This document shows positions 1 to 11,330 of a DNA stretch of 64,000 nt, piece by piece. The notes under the pieces are model-generated. The model made no database searches. It was not told where the DNA came from and was given only the letters and a program-made list of their open reading frames with translations. The DNA is from Antitrichia curtipendula (taxonomy: Eukaryota > Streptophyta > Bryopsida > Hypnales > Leucodontaceae): the NCBI GenBank assembly GCA_951230915.1, contig OX579635.1:41850001-41914000 (forward strand), in the 5' to 3' direction. Numbering within the stretch: the stretch's first letter is position 1; each line of letters starts with the position of its first letter. A program made the translations under genes and the position numbers.

Positions 1-1062
1 CAAGTTGCATCTTAAGAATCCTAAGACAGACGGGATCAATATGCTCAAAGGTTTGCGACCTTTCATTTTATCTCTAGACTCTAATGTCTCTACTTTGGGG
101 AAGGTTTGCAAATGTTATGACACAGTAGCGAGGAATGCACTCCTCTCGGCAAAGATTGAGAACCCTAAATTACACCTTGTTTCAGCTCAGGATTTGCATA
201 GAGATGTTTTTAGAGAGAGCTTTAGTAGAGGCTATGATTACGAAATCACAAGTGTGCAGAAAGTGAAGGAAGAAACATGGGGATGGCTTATTTCCACTAC
301 GCCAAACCAAGCCAACAGAATTATACAGTACATGGTGCCCTACAAGCAAGAGCTCATGAAAGTTATCTCACCACATGCAGCCAAAGCAGAAAGAAGAACT
401 AGAGGTGATGGTCTCACAGAGGAAGAACTCAAGAAGAAAAATGCCACTATGCTTTGTTTATATAGACTACACAAGATGGAAAAGGTTGAAGATACCAAGG
501 ATTCCATCAAAGCAGTTATTGGTGATTTAAACGTGGTCTCATTCTATTTTCCAGGGCAAGTTGGTGAACTCCACAAAGGGACAACAAATGTTCAGTGTCT
601 CCATGCTATTGTTTACAGACAATGGGTTGGAAAGGTGGTAGAAATTTTTGGCAAACATGTTAACATCACACCCCATCCTAAAAGCTTGGATGGTGCATTC
701 CCTCCCACAAAAGAAGAGCAGGAGAGATTTGGTTTCTGTGATATTACAACAGCAATTGTGAGTACCTTGGAAGCAACAAAAAATGCTCCGCATCCAAAGG
801 GAAAAAGTAACTTAGTTACTCATGATGATATTGATGCCATAGTTGAAAGTGCAGTGGCCAAGAGAAATGATCAATTCAAAACAGAGATCAAGACTGTGAT
901 CAAGCAGGATTTGTAGAAGCAGATGCAAGAGAAGAAAGAATTTCAAAGACTTTGAAAGAAGCGATGCAAACCCAGATGGAAGAAGTCAAGAAGAGACTTG
1001 CATTGGCAATGCAAGCTGTGGATTCTTTATGCTCTACCGTCCAACCTCAACTGGAAAACTAA
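1..1062 (+). pseudogene. Unrecognised protein, 5'-truncated and frameshifted
   Basis: The reading frame is open from the left edge (no ATG at its visible start, so the 5' part lies outside the window) to a TAG at 914-916, about 304 codons. Just past that stop a different frame continues as a clean, charged, helical tail of about 48 codons ending at TAA 1060-1062, rich in E, K, A and M. A single-base indel near 910-914 would join the two, so I read this as one protein broken by a frameshift. The middle is rich in charged helices and has an H/P-rich stretch around residues 220-235. I do not recognise the family. Base composition is balanced, unlike the very G-poor retrotransposon that follows, so it is probably not part of that element. 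It could be a gag-like ORF of another repeat or a degraded host gene. Confidence 0.5.
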
Positions 1063-1523
1063 TATGGTCAAACAATCTTTTAGTTTGCCATCAAGAAATG
1101 TGTACTAACACAAAAAAAAAACTAAAAAAAGACAGTGTGTTATACTCCAAAAAAATCACAAAAGAAAGAAAAAAATCCAAAATCCAAAATATAAAAATCT
1201 CAATAAAGCGATATTATTAAAAGCCAAAAAACAAAAAACAAAAAACAAAAAACAAAAAAACAAAAAAACAAAAAAACATACAAACAAAAAAAACAAAAAC
1301 AATAAATACAAACACCCATAACCAACAAATACAAACAACAAACTATATTAAACATCAAAACATCAAAACAACAAACTATATTAAACAGCTAAACAAAACA
1401 AACCATAATAACCAATAATTTACAACTCTTCATAAACATTCAAACCAACATAACCATATACATGAGGCTTGGCCTATCTGCTACATTCAAGAAAATAAAA
1501 GAAAAAGTATACACTATACAATA
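1063..1523 (+). other. A/C-rich leader, probable 5' UTR of the retrotransposon
   Basis: No coding capacity. From about 1110 the plus strand becomes almost G-free, with long runs of A broken by C (for example repeated CAAAAAA blocks at 1225-1290). The same strand bias continues through the retrotransposon, so the element probably begins somewhere in this stretch. No target-site duplication could be fixed. Confidence 0.45.
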
Positions 1524-2522
1524 ATGAGGTTCATTCTATGTGAACACATAGATATAATACATTGTTACAAACACCCAAACAAAACTATTTATATCTTTAA
1601 ACAACAATACACAAAATTTAAACAATTAATACCGAATACCAAAAAAATAAAAATAAATAAAAATAAAAACATGTTCACCCAAAGCAAACTCCATCCCCTA
1701 AAAGTTCACCACAAAACCTACAAAGTATCAAAAGACATAAAAGGGGCTCGGCCTACCAGCCTCGCCCAAAAAGTATTAATTAAATATGTTGCATCACAAA
1801 TATCACTTCTTATATATGGGGATATAGTACAATTTATTCTAAATAACAACAAACCAATTAATAAAAATAAAAAACCTTTCACCCAAAGCAAATTTCATTC
1901 TCTCAAAAATCACTACAAAATCTACAAAGTATCAAAAGACATAAAGAAGGCTCGGCCTACCGGCCTCGCCCAAAGATTAATAATTAAATATGCTTCATCA
2001 CAAATATCACTTCTTATATGTGGAGACATAGTACAATTTACTCCAAATAACAACAAACCAATAAATAAAAATAAAAAAAATTTCACCCAAAGCAAAGTCT
2101 ACTCCTTAAAAAATCACCACAAAATCTACAAAGCACCAAAAGACATAAAGAGGGCTCGGCCTACCGGCTTCTCCCAAAAATTATTAATTAAATACACTTC
2201 CCCTCAAATATCACTTCTTATATGTGGAGACATAGAATCAAACCCTGGTCCCATGCCAAACGTGCTACAAACACATCCGCCATCGCATAAAAATAGATGG
2301 AAAATATATTTTATACCATGTTCAATTAAGCTACACCCAGAATATGAACACCTAGCAAAAAAAAACTCACCGATTTTGAATACAATACACCCAGAACACC
2401 TAAATGCAACTACAAAATTTCCACACTTATCAAATTACATTTACCAAAATCAACACCATCTACCATCACACATTTTATTTGCACTAATCACTACTATTAG
2501 TCCCCATGATCTCAATATGTAA
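1524..2522 (+). CDS. Retrotransposon ORF1 with triplicated module and 2A-like motif
   Basis: 332 residues from ATG 1524, very rich in K, N, I, H and P, with no zinc knuckle or recognisable RNA-binding fold. Residues 51-118, 119-186 and 187-243 are three copies of one module. Each begins FTQSK, has a conserved ARPT centre and ends in ISLLI(C/Y)GDI. Only the third ends in the 2A consensus DIESNPGP (residues 236-243). If active, 2A ribosome skipping between G242 and P243 would release a ~242-residue leader from a ~90-residue tail. 2A peptides at the N-terminus of APE-type non-LTR elements are known from animals and trypanosomes. The stop codon lies 17 nt inside ORF2, which is in the +1 frame, so ORF2 may be reached by reinitiation or frameshifting. 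The ORF itself is intact. Confidence 0.8.
   Translation: MRFILCEHIDIIHCYKHPNKTIYIFKQQYTKFKQLIPNTKKIKINKNKNMFTQSKLHPLKVHHKTYKVSKDIKGARPTSLAQKVLIKYVASQISLLIYGDIVQFILNNNKPINKNKKPFTQSKFHSLKNHYKIYKVSKDIKKARPTGLAQRLIIKYASSQISLLICGDIVQFTPNNNKPINKNKKNFTQSKVYSLKNHHKIYKAPKDIKRARPTGFSQKLLIKYTSPQISLLICGDIESNPGPMPNVLQTHPPSHKNRWKIYFIPCSIKLHPEYEHLAKKNSPILNTIHPEHLNATTKFPHLSNYIYQNQHHLPSHILFALITTISPHDLNM
1674..2252 (+). repeat. 204-bp tandem repeat within ORF1 (2.8 copies)
   Basis: Units begin at 1674, 1878 and 2082, an exact 204-bp (68-codon) period; the last is cut at the 2A motif. The codons before unit 1 (KINKNKN) resemble the ends of units 1 and 2 (INKNKK), so an earlier partial unit may have existed. 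Because the period is a multiple of three, the frame is kept. Confidence 0.95.
2226..2252 (+). other. 2A-like ribosome-skipping motif (GDIESNPGP)
   Basis: The nine codons match the D(V/I)ExNPGP consensus exactly and are preceded by a hydrophobic stretch (ISLLIC), as in functional 2As. The predicted break is between Gly 2247-2249 and Pro 2250-2252. Activity is inferred from sequence only. Confidence 0.85.
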
Positions 2523-5500
2523 TCAACTATTAACACAAATTCCTAATCCAGATTGGACGAGTACATTATTAGAAAAATTGACCTTATTGCAAAATCCTCC
2601 GGAAAGACATATTGCAATTCCACACCCATACATACAATTTAAACTAGATAACCAAGACATCATCAACCTGATCAACTCTATTCATAATGATATATACAAC
2701 TTTATACAACAAAACTGCAAACCACTTACTCTACAATTAATGATCAATAAATTCCCTTTCTTACCTGAAAATTTACTTGTAGAAGCAATGCGATGCAAAG
2801 AACCTATACCCGAATATTCCCACCCCCTACAACCATTAAACCTACCCCAACCCCAAAGACAAGAATTTAATTCAACAAATTTCAGCACACAAATAATCAC
2901 ATGGAATGCTTCATCACTAAGCACAGCTCTACCAAATATACAACAACTGGTTTTAAACACACCTAACAATCCAGCAGTTATTGCAATTCAAGAAACCAAA
3001 CTAACAAGCACAAAATCTACCAAATTCATACAAAACCTATTTCCACAATATAAATTGATATTCAATAATACACATGCACTAACAAGATGCATTAGACAAA
3101 AAAGACCATATACTCCTGCAAGAGGCGGGCTTCTCTTACTAATAAACCAAAAATACGCATACCCAAGTAACATCACAAAAATCCCCACCCCAACAATAAT
3201 CTCACCGTATCTACAAATAATTTGAATAATCAATCAACCCCTACAATCATGTTTAATATTACATATGTATATGCCCTCACATATAGAAGATACAAGACAC
3301 ATACCAATGATACAACAAAACATAGTCCAACAACTAGCTGCACATCCCAATCATACATACATCTTGTGTGGAAATTTTAACAGAGACATAGCTCTAATTG
3401 GAAGACAAAACAACCTCGTAACAACACCGTCACAAATAGAAGATCTAGAATGGAGAATTTTTACAAATAACCTTCAACTATCATACATCGCCACTGATAG
3501 CCCATATTCTAGACAAGGAGGTCATAACTACAACGATGCAAGCCTAATTGATGGATTCTACATAAACTCACCCAATAATGGCCTATACACAGCAACTACA
3601 AATAATGACTATAATCTAAATTCAGATCACTCTCCGGTAACACTACACATACCACCAAACACATTATTTGCTCGCCCTCCTCCTCCAAAAATTAAAAAAC
3701 CACCAAGAATATTAAATCCTATTCCACAAAGCAAAATTGAGAAATTCAAAATAGATTTTTTTGAGGAAAATGCGCTTCATATCAATGAACTCTCTACTAT
3801 ATTAATGAATGAACAACTTACTGACAACCAATGGCAAACATCATGTACAATGTTAGATTATCTAATAAATAGAATACCAAACAAAATTCAAGATTCATAT
3901 AGCGCCCCACCCCTCCCTCATTTGACAAACCACACTACACAGCAAGGAGGTTTTCTTCCTAGAAAACTTCAAAAGAAATGGAAAATCTACCTTTCTACAT
4001 ACCATCTAATTCGAAAAGCAATATATATTGTAAGAAATAATCCATATTGGCAAACACACCCAATTATTGCAGAACTACAAACACACATACATGTAAATAT
4101 CCCACCACCTCCAAATCAAAAACTGAACCAACAAGAATGGATCAATACAATAGCAACACTAGCAAAAAGTGCAAACTTAGAGGCCCGCAAAATAACTTCA
4201 AAATACACGCGGGAATGTGTCAAAAAAGCCATCTCAAAATATAGACAATTATACAAAAGAAGCCCTCAAAAAATAAACAAAAAAGTTTTTAAAAATCAAG
4301 AGACATCTCCACTAGATTGCATTATAGACAACAACAATAATATTCTAACTAATCCAAAAGACATAGCAACAGAAATACACACCCAACAATCCATTAGTAA
4401 TAGGCCTACAATTCCAACATGCTACTACCAACCTGATCACCACCCAAGTTGCACTTGTGGAGTCAGACAATATCCATGGCACGATCTAGATGGATTTGTT
4501 ATAGATAAAAGAGGTGAACCTCAAATATCACTATACAAATATTTCGACCAAAACACTTATGATATTTGTTTAAGAAACTTAGCCAATAATAAAATGCCAG
4601 GACCGGATAAAATTCCTAACTCAATTTTAAAAAATATGCCCGATTGTTTTCATAAACTCCTTTATCAATTCTTCACACACTGCTACAAACAAAAAAAGAT
4701 CCCATCAGATTGGAAAACAAGCCTAACCATACTTCTCTATAAAAAAGGAAATCCCTTGCAACTATCAAATCACAGACCGATTGCACTAGCAAATACAATA
4801 TACAAATTCTTTACAAGTACCCTAACATTAATACTATCACAATATGGCGAAAGGCACCAAATCTTATACGATAGTCAAGAAGGATTTAGACTTGAAAGAA
4901 GTACATCTAGACAACTCCAGCTCTTAATAGCAGCACTAGAAGATGCAAGATTCACAAACCAAGATATATACCTAATGTATATAGATTTTAAAAATGCATT
5001 TGGTTCCCTTGATCACGCACGACTATTAGCCATAATTAAAGATCTTGGATACCCAGAAGATGCAGTAACTCTAGTCGGAAATATCTACTCTCAATCTAAT
5101 ACCATATACACCGGCGAACACTTTGGCACAACACAACCTATACCAATTCAAAGAGGCACCATCCAAGGCGACACATTAAGTCCATACTTGTTTTTAATCT
5201 TCTTAGAACCACTTCTAAAATGGGCCGGAATGGATCTAGGAGTCCAAAAGTGTGCTATCACAGGATGCCCAAATAAATCAAAAACTAAACCCAAAAATTT
5301 TAAAGCCCAAATACAAAACCAAAATATTAAATATAGAAACCAATCACTACCGGTTCTACATCAAAATGAACCCTATACATATCTAGGTATACAAATAGTT
5401 CCCTCTTTAAAATGGAAACTTCAAACACACATCACAACAAGTAAAGTGATAGATCAATGTAAAAACCTAACACATTGCCCAGCAACAATCAAACAAAAAA

Positions 5501-8500
5501 TAAACATGGTAGACACCGTTATTAGAGCAGGTATAGCCTATAGCTTCTACGTAGTCCCATACTCACTATCAACCATCAAAAAACTAGATAAAAAAATTAT
5601 CGGAACACAAAAAATGATATGTGGACTACCAAAATGTACTGCAAATGTAATAACTCAACTTCCGCATGAATTATTTGGGCTTGAAGCCTTCTCACTAAAA
5701 AATGCTTACCTAAGATGTATTGGGAAACAACTTAGAAACGCATTAAATGACATTGGTCGGCTAGGTACAATATACAAAGGATTAATCCATCATATATTAG
5801 CTAAACACGGTGGAGCAGAAGACATACCACGCATTAAATATCACGATTGTATCCGATCACCTACCACTAGAACCTTATTTCTATTGAAAAAAGCCGGAGG
5901 AATCCATCTTAAAAGCGTTGAAGAGAACTTCCAACTCCATATGACTGAACTAGAATCAAAATGGAGATCAAAAGCCATAGTTACCTTACCACATTTAAAT
6001 CCCACATTATCTCTTAAATTACTACACAAGTTGCTAATACATAACATATTTCAAATAAAACACATCACTCTCTCAAATGACACAAATCTAATGTCCCCAG
6101 AGGATTTTAAAATTTACTACAAAATCCCAACTAAATTAGAAAAAAGTGCACTTCACATAGCCGAACAACTTTTCTGCCACCCAAAATGCACCCCGAATTG
6201 CCCTACACCTTGTCAAAGACACCCAAGAGCACGCACACTAAAAGCGAGATACATATCAAATAATCAAGAGTTAATTCCAAGAACCATAATAAATCCTCCA
6301 CAACTACAATTACTACAACAACCACAATTACCAACTCCACCACCTCACATACAAAACAACCCAAGCAGATTTCCCATTCACACCATACTAGAACACAAAA
6401 TCAACAAGACAAAAGATAAATACAAAATTATAAAAGAATATAATACTTATTTATGCCAATGGTCACTTACAAATAATGTAATTTATAACAAATGGATACA
6501 ACAACAAGATCTCTTTCCTCCAAACCTACCATCCGTCATCAAACATAACACTAATCTTCTAAAAGAATATTATACTCTCCACCAACATAGAAATTACAAA
6601 AATATTATTAATACATTCTTTACCCAACCCCAAGAGAAAGATACAAGATATATACCACCACCTACAAATATACCATCAGCACACATTTCTATAATTGAGT
6701 GCAATCCTAAAAAAGATATAATTGCTCAAAACAATACAATATGCACACAAAACGAACTAAACCATATATATGACAACACAGGTAAACATATTACTACCAT
6801 TACAACCGCAAGACTAAAATGGCTATGGCAACAATATAACATAGCAATACATAATACACATGGTTTAGTACCACTCACGCAATCTTTTGAAACTGAGGTA
6901 GTATGGCTATACCAAAGATACAAATACCAAACCTCCAGCAAAAATCCTACAAGAAATCCGCACCACCTTTTACCTGTTGACATCCTCAACTCTTTCACAA
7001 CAACATTTAACATATCCCATTCATATTTTTCCTCACCAGTTTCATGTTCCACATTAATCAATAAATTTTACTCACCATTTGCAAGAGACAAAGTTTTCGG
7101 GTCACTTGGTTCCGCATTCCAATACAAATGGGTAGGTAACGGATACGTTCACCCACCCAATGAAGAAATGGCTCAACAAGCAATACATTGGGCAAGATTA
7201 GTAGCTAAAAATGACCCTAACACATCCACCATCCTAGTTATACCTGACATCAATTGGTACGAAAACCTCTCCCCATACATAGGTCCATTTCCAGACACTC
7301 ATGTTATTACACACTTTGCAGCTGATACCATTATCTACGAAGATCCAACAATCCTTTCGAAACCAAATAAATTAAATACAGAACCACTAGCAGTACACAT
7401 TTTATGCATTCACCACCACAATCACAGTCTTCGCACATCAAACCAAATGGAAGCACTCAAAACATTAATAAATCAACTAAATATACCACAAAGCTATACA
7501 CAAATTGCCTTGCCTACACCTCCCAATACAATAGTAAACAAAAATAAAAAGTGGAACAAACTCATGTATCCACACTACAACAATCCAACTTATACAAACA
7601 CTCCACAAATACCAAATTATAAAATAAACACCACACCTAAATTTCCACCAAAATATAGTTACTATACAGATGGATCCTTCACACCTCCTAGAGAAGTAGA
7701 AGACGGACACTGGAAAAAAGAAAAAGCTGGATATGGAATATACAATTCAATAAAGTTAGATATCCAGATATCAAAAAGATTGTCAGGTTTACAAACCAGT
7801 TTTAGAGCTGAATTAATGGCCCTATACAAAACACTCAAAATACTTACCACCAAATATCACAATGAACCTGCACATATTTTCACAGATTGTCTCAATTGTT
7901 TACATGTAATAAATTCACATATAAAACACCCTACTGCACACAATAACCACGCAGACAAAACTATTCTAACAGCTATAGTAGAAATGTTACAAAACAGAAC
8001 ACTACCAACTACAATTTACAAAGTCAAAGCACATGCCAACATAGAAGGAAATGAGCAAGCAGACAGCCTTGCAAAAGCTGGTACTATAAAAGAATATACA
8101 TTTGCATCCAAACCCCACGAATTTGCACATACAACACCATACTACTTCCAAAAAGATTCATGGCCGGGACCAAATAAACGTCCTGATAAAGGACCTGTTA
8201 GATGCCTCCAAACGTACATCACCAAATATGACCATGATAACAATTTAGAAATAATGGCAGAATACTTTCCTAATATTAGTAAATGGACAATGAACCCCAA
8301 TATAGACAATGATCTTTCCAACAACTTTTGGTCCAATCCGGATATAACAGACTTCCAAAAAACTAGCATTCTAAAATTTCGTATTGGCCAATATATGGGA
8401 AATGCTAGAAAACAACTTTTCTTTGGCATAAATAGGTTCCCATCAATTTCTTGCTCAATTTGTAACTCTCTAGATGCAGATACATGGTTACATGTTCTCT

Positions 8501-9114
8501 TAAAGTGTAACCACCACCACATACATGCTATCAGAGTAAAAAGACACAACAAAGCAGTATGGGAAATAAGAAAAGTCATACTATCAACACAAAAATCTAG
8601 ATGTTATATACTTATGAATGCAGGGACATTCAATAATAACCCACAAGATAATACTGTACCTCCTTGGCTCCTTCCATGTAGTTGCGGACAACAACGATGC
8701 CATTGTAATGCTAGACTCAAACCTGATATACTTTGCATCAAAGGACTTCCATATCAGAGCAATCCACCAACTACTCCAACTAATGATCTTACAATTCAAT
8801 TTATTGAATTTACCTACACTAACGATAGATTTTCGCAAGAAACCATCAATAATAAAATCCAAAAATACCAACCACTAATTAACAACATCATTAATCAAGG
8901 ATGGAAAGTTGAACCACTCATAGTCATCACAGCTGGGGCTAGAGGCACTACCCACATTCCTTCAATGAAATTACTGGAAGAGCACTTTAACCTTCCTGAA
9001 ACTTCAATAAAACATATTTTCAAAAAAATAAACACCATTGCTATCCAACATGCCGGATCAATAATTGTGCACAAAAGAAGAATAGAAAACAACCAACCAC
9101 TTCCGCTAGATTAA
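2506..9114 (+). pseudogene. Retrotransposon ORF2: APE, RT, RNase H, RLE (inactivated)
   Basis: One frame runs from ATG 2506 to TAA 9112-9114, about 2200 codons, broken only by TGA 3223-3225. The AP endonuclease spans about 2890-3650, with QET at 2989-2997 and SDH at 3622-3630; the usual GDFN reads GNFN (3370-3381). The reverse transcriptase spans about 4480-5400, with motif A IDFKNAFG near 4981-5004 and QGDTLSP at 5164-5184, but no YADD follows: the frame jumps from LEPLL to KWAGMDLG at AAATGG 5218-5223. A cysteine cluster lies near 6175-6220. RNase H (about 7655-8085) keeps TDGS, AEL, TDC and the final NEQAD. A CCHC finger (Cys 8452 and 8461, His 8491, Cys 8506) is followed by RHN (8542-8550), KPD (8719-8727), a Glu at 8806 and K-Y near 8863, which fits an R2-type restriction-like endonuclease. 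The TGA, Asp-to-Asn change and RT deletion make this copy non-functional. Confidence 0.9.
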
Positions 9115-11028
9115 AACAAACAAATAGATGGGATAAGGGCCACCAACCATTATTACTTTGTTGCCTGTTAGCTCAGAGTAAATACTTGTCTCAGTTTGTC
9201 TAATCAAGGCTGATTGGATGGTAAAATCTCTTTGCCTATGATAACTCATTAGCAGCACCAAGCCATAATTATTATGTGCACTACCGTCCAAACAAATTGA
9301 ATGAGGTTCGAATTTGAACCATATAGCTGTGAAACAAAGCTCTTCTCCAACCAAGTGTAGAACTCACAACTTGACAATCTCCACTTCATTCTAGCCATTT
9401 TATACCACCATTCATTTAAACTTCATCCACCAGTTACTTTTGTTGGTTACTAGTCACCATAGTATCTACTCTCGAAAGGGGGAAGTAGTCTTGCACCAAT
9501 GGCCCTTTGTCCGGTGGGCACTGGCTCATTGTCTAGACGAACAGACACTTTATTCACGCAGGACTCTTTCCTGGGACCGGAGTTTCTACTACTACTAAAG
9601 TTGCACTTCTTTCTTAGTCTACAAAGGTCCCCGCAAAAACCTCCAGTAGTCAAACTTTTAGATTAACCCTTCCAAAAATGGACAAAAATTATTGCTTCAT
9701 AAATTTCAGAAATGAAGTCAAATCCTTTTTAAAGGGGTACAAGTGGCATTCTACCATTGGCCATTGAACTTTTCCAAAATAAATGTGAAAGGGGATACAC
9801 ATGTCATTTTACCACTAGTTGAAAAATTGACATGGATGCTTGCAATATACCCCCCAACCCCATACTTGTATTTCTGTGACATGTGCTTCACTTGCAAACA
9901 ATAAGAGACAATTTATGGCTGCATATGTATATATCTCATACATATCCCATGTTTATTTCACATGTTGTACATATTCGATATCTGTCTTATATATATGTAT
10001 CCATATTTCAAAGTATCCATATACGTACTATTTGTTTTTCAAGATCAATGGCATTAGAAAGGTGTGTGTGTGTGTGTGTGTGTTGATTTTTGTTTACAAG
10101 ATCAATGGCTCTTGATTTTTACAAAAAGAGAGTGGATGGTTAATTGCAATCTAAACTTTTGCTTGCATCAATTTGCTACATATGTCACACTTTCTTGATT
10201 TCATCAAACGATAAGTGAATACAAGCATGTTTTGAGCATACAAATTATTGATTTTTTCATTGATCTAAATATTTAAAAATTCTCGTATAAGTTATTTTAC
10301 ATTTGTACAATATAAATTTTCAATATTTTTCATTGCAAATCTTCTACAATGTAAAGGCCTAAAGGGTATAAGTATGTCTGACATCAAAAAATATTTTTTT
10401 CAATTTGAAAAATGATTGTTGAAATATGATTGTTGAAAAATGATTGTTGAAGAACAAATTAGATAAAGAAGTAAAATAAGAATCTTAAACAACAACTACA
10501 ATTAAACTTTAACATTTTCAACTTTTAAAAAAAAAAATCGTGTGAAAATTATCAATATTAAATCCATAATCAATTTTAGAAGAAAAAAATTTGATTTTTG
10601 ATTTTCAATCTTATCAAAAAATATTAGTTAGTAAAACAACTTGATTTAATTATACAGATGTAGTCTATAGATCATATTCTACAATAGAATCTTTATTCAA
10701 AATGTGGCATTAAATTATTATTATTAATATCACTTTATGGTACATCTCTACAATTTTGGAAATTTGGACTATTCTTTAAGGGGATAAATTTTATTTCCAC
10801 ACCAATAAAAATTAATAACATTTTTTTAGGACCATTTTGATGTGTATACTTTTTCACCTTTGGCTTTCAAGGTATAAAGGTAGAAACACCTAAAAGCAAT
10901 ACTTTTTGGGATCACACCATTTTAAAAGTTAAATGACCTAATTTTTTTGATGAAATTGTTTATAAACTCAAGAGAAATGAAACCCAAGCAGTTTTGAAAA
11001 GTTAAAAACCAGGGTTGCTAGCATGTGA
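9115..11028. other. Retrotransposon 3' flank and AT-rich intergenic DNA
   Basis: 9115 to about 9360 is probably the element's 3' UTR; the G-poor bias fades here. The rest is AT-rich with no supportable gene. A short direct repeat (AGATCAATGGC) flanks a GT microsatellite near 10042 and 10100. Three ~17-bp copies of a GATTGTTGAA motif lie at about 10410-10455. Confidence 0.5.
10062..10083 (+). repeat. (GT)11 microsatellite
   Basis: Eleven uninterrupted GT units. Confidence 0.97.
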
Positions 11029-11330
11029 GCTTAGGTTCATATGTTATAGGTACCTATGTTACATACACCTTTATGGTTATAGGATATTTATATTATAGCT
11101 GTCTATGTTGTAGGTACCTATGTTATAAGCACCTTTCATGGTTATAGGATGTTTGCATTATAACTACCTCTATTGTAGGTGTCTATGTTATACGCACCTT
11201 CTATGGTTATAGGATACTTATGTTATAAATATGTATGTTATAAGCACCTTCAATAGTTGTAGAGTACCTACTTATATCAAGGCTCAAGGCTCATAGGCTC
11301 GCATTTCTAAACTCACATCCTAGCGTCGTT
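11029..11330 (+). repeat. Dispersed repeat D1, copy 1
   Basis: A ~300-bp block built of degenerate ~60-bp internal units (GTTATAGGAT and TAGGTACCTATGTT recur), ending in GGCTCAAGGCTC(A/G)TAGGCT and a CACAT(C/G)CTAGC tail. A second copy is at 24985-25235. No coding potential. Confidence 0.8.

Larger units (their letters stand above)
1200..9360 (+). mobile_element. Non-LTR retrotransposon with 2A, APE, RT, RNase H and RLE-like domains
   Basis: Near-complete element with a short ORF1 (1524-2522) and a very long ORF2 (2506-9114, broken by one TGA). Domain order in ORF2 is AP-type endonuclease, reverse transcriptase, RNase H, CCHC finger, restriction-like endonuclease. APE plus RLE plus RNase H in one element is the layout described for Dualen/RandI elements of green algae; the assignment here is from motif order, not a tree. 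The sense strand is strongly A/C-rich and G-poor. No LTRs are seen. Both ends are approximate: the 5' end lies in the A-rich leader, and the 3' UTR runs past 9114 without a poly-A tail or clear target-site duplication. Inactivating changes are an in-frame TGA, GNFN in place of GDFN, and loss of RT motif C. Two older relics lie near 48-52 kb. Confidence 0.88.

Noticed and set aside
1156..1341. Minus-strand frame encoding Phe/Leu-rich peptide
   Set aside because: It is only the complement of the A-rich leader; a low-complexity artefact.
3223..3225. In-frame TGA as a recoded or read-through codon
   Set aside because: No recoding signal is seen nearby, and the copy has two other inactivating changes, so simple decay is the better explanation.
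9300..9322. B-box-like GGTTCGAATTTGAACC, possible tRNA or SINE
   Set aside because: No A box or cloverleaf could be fitted; the motif is a chance palindrome or part of the 3' UTR.
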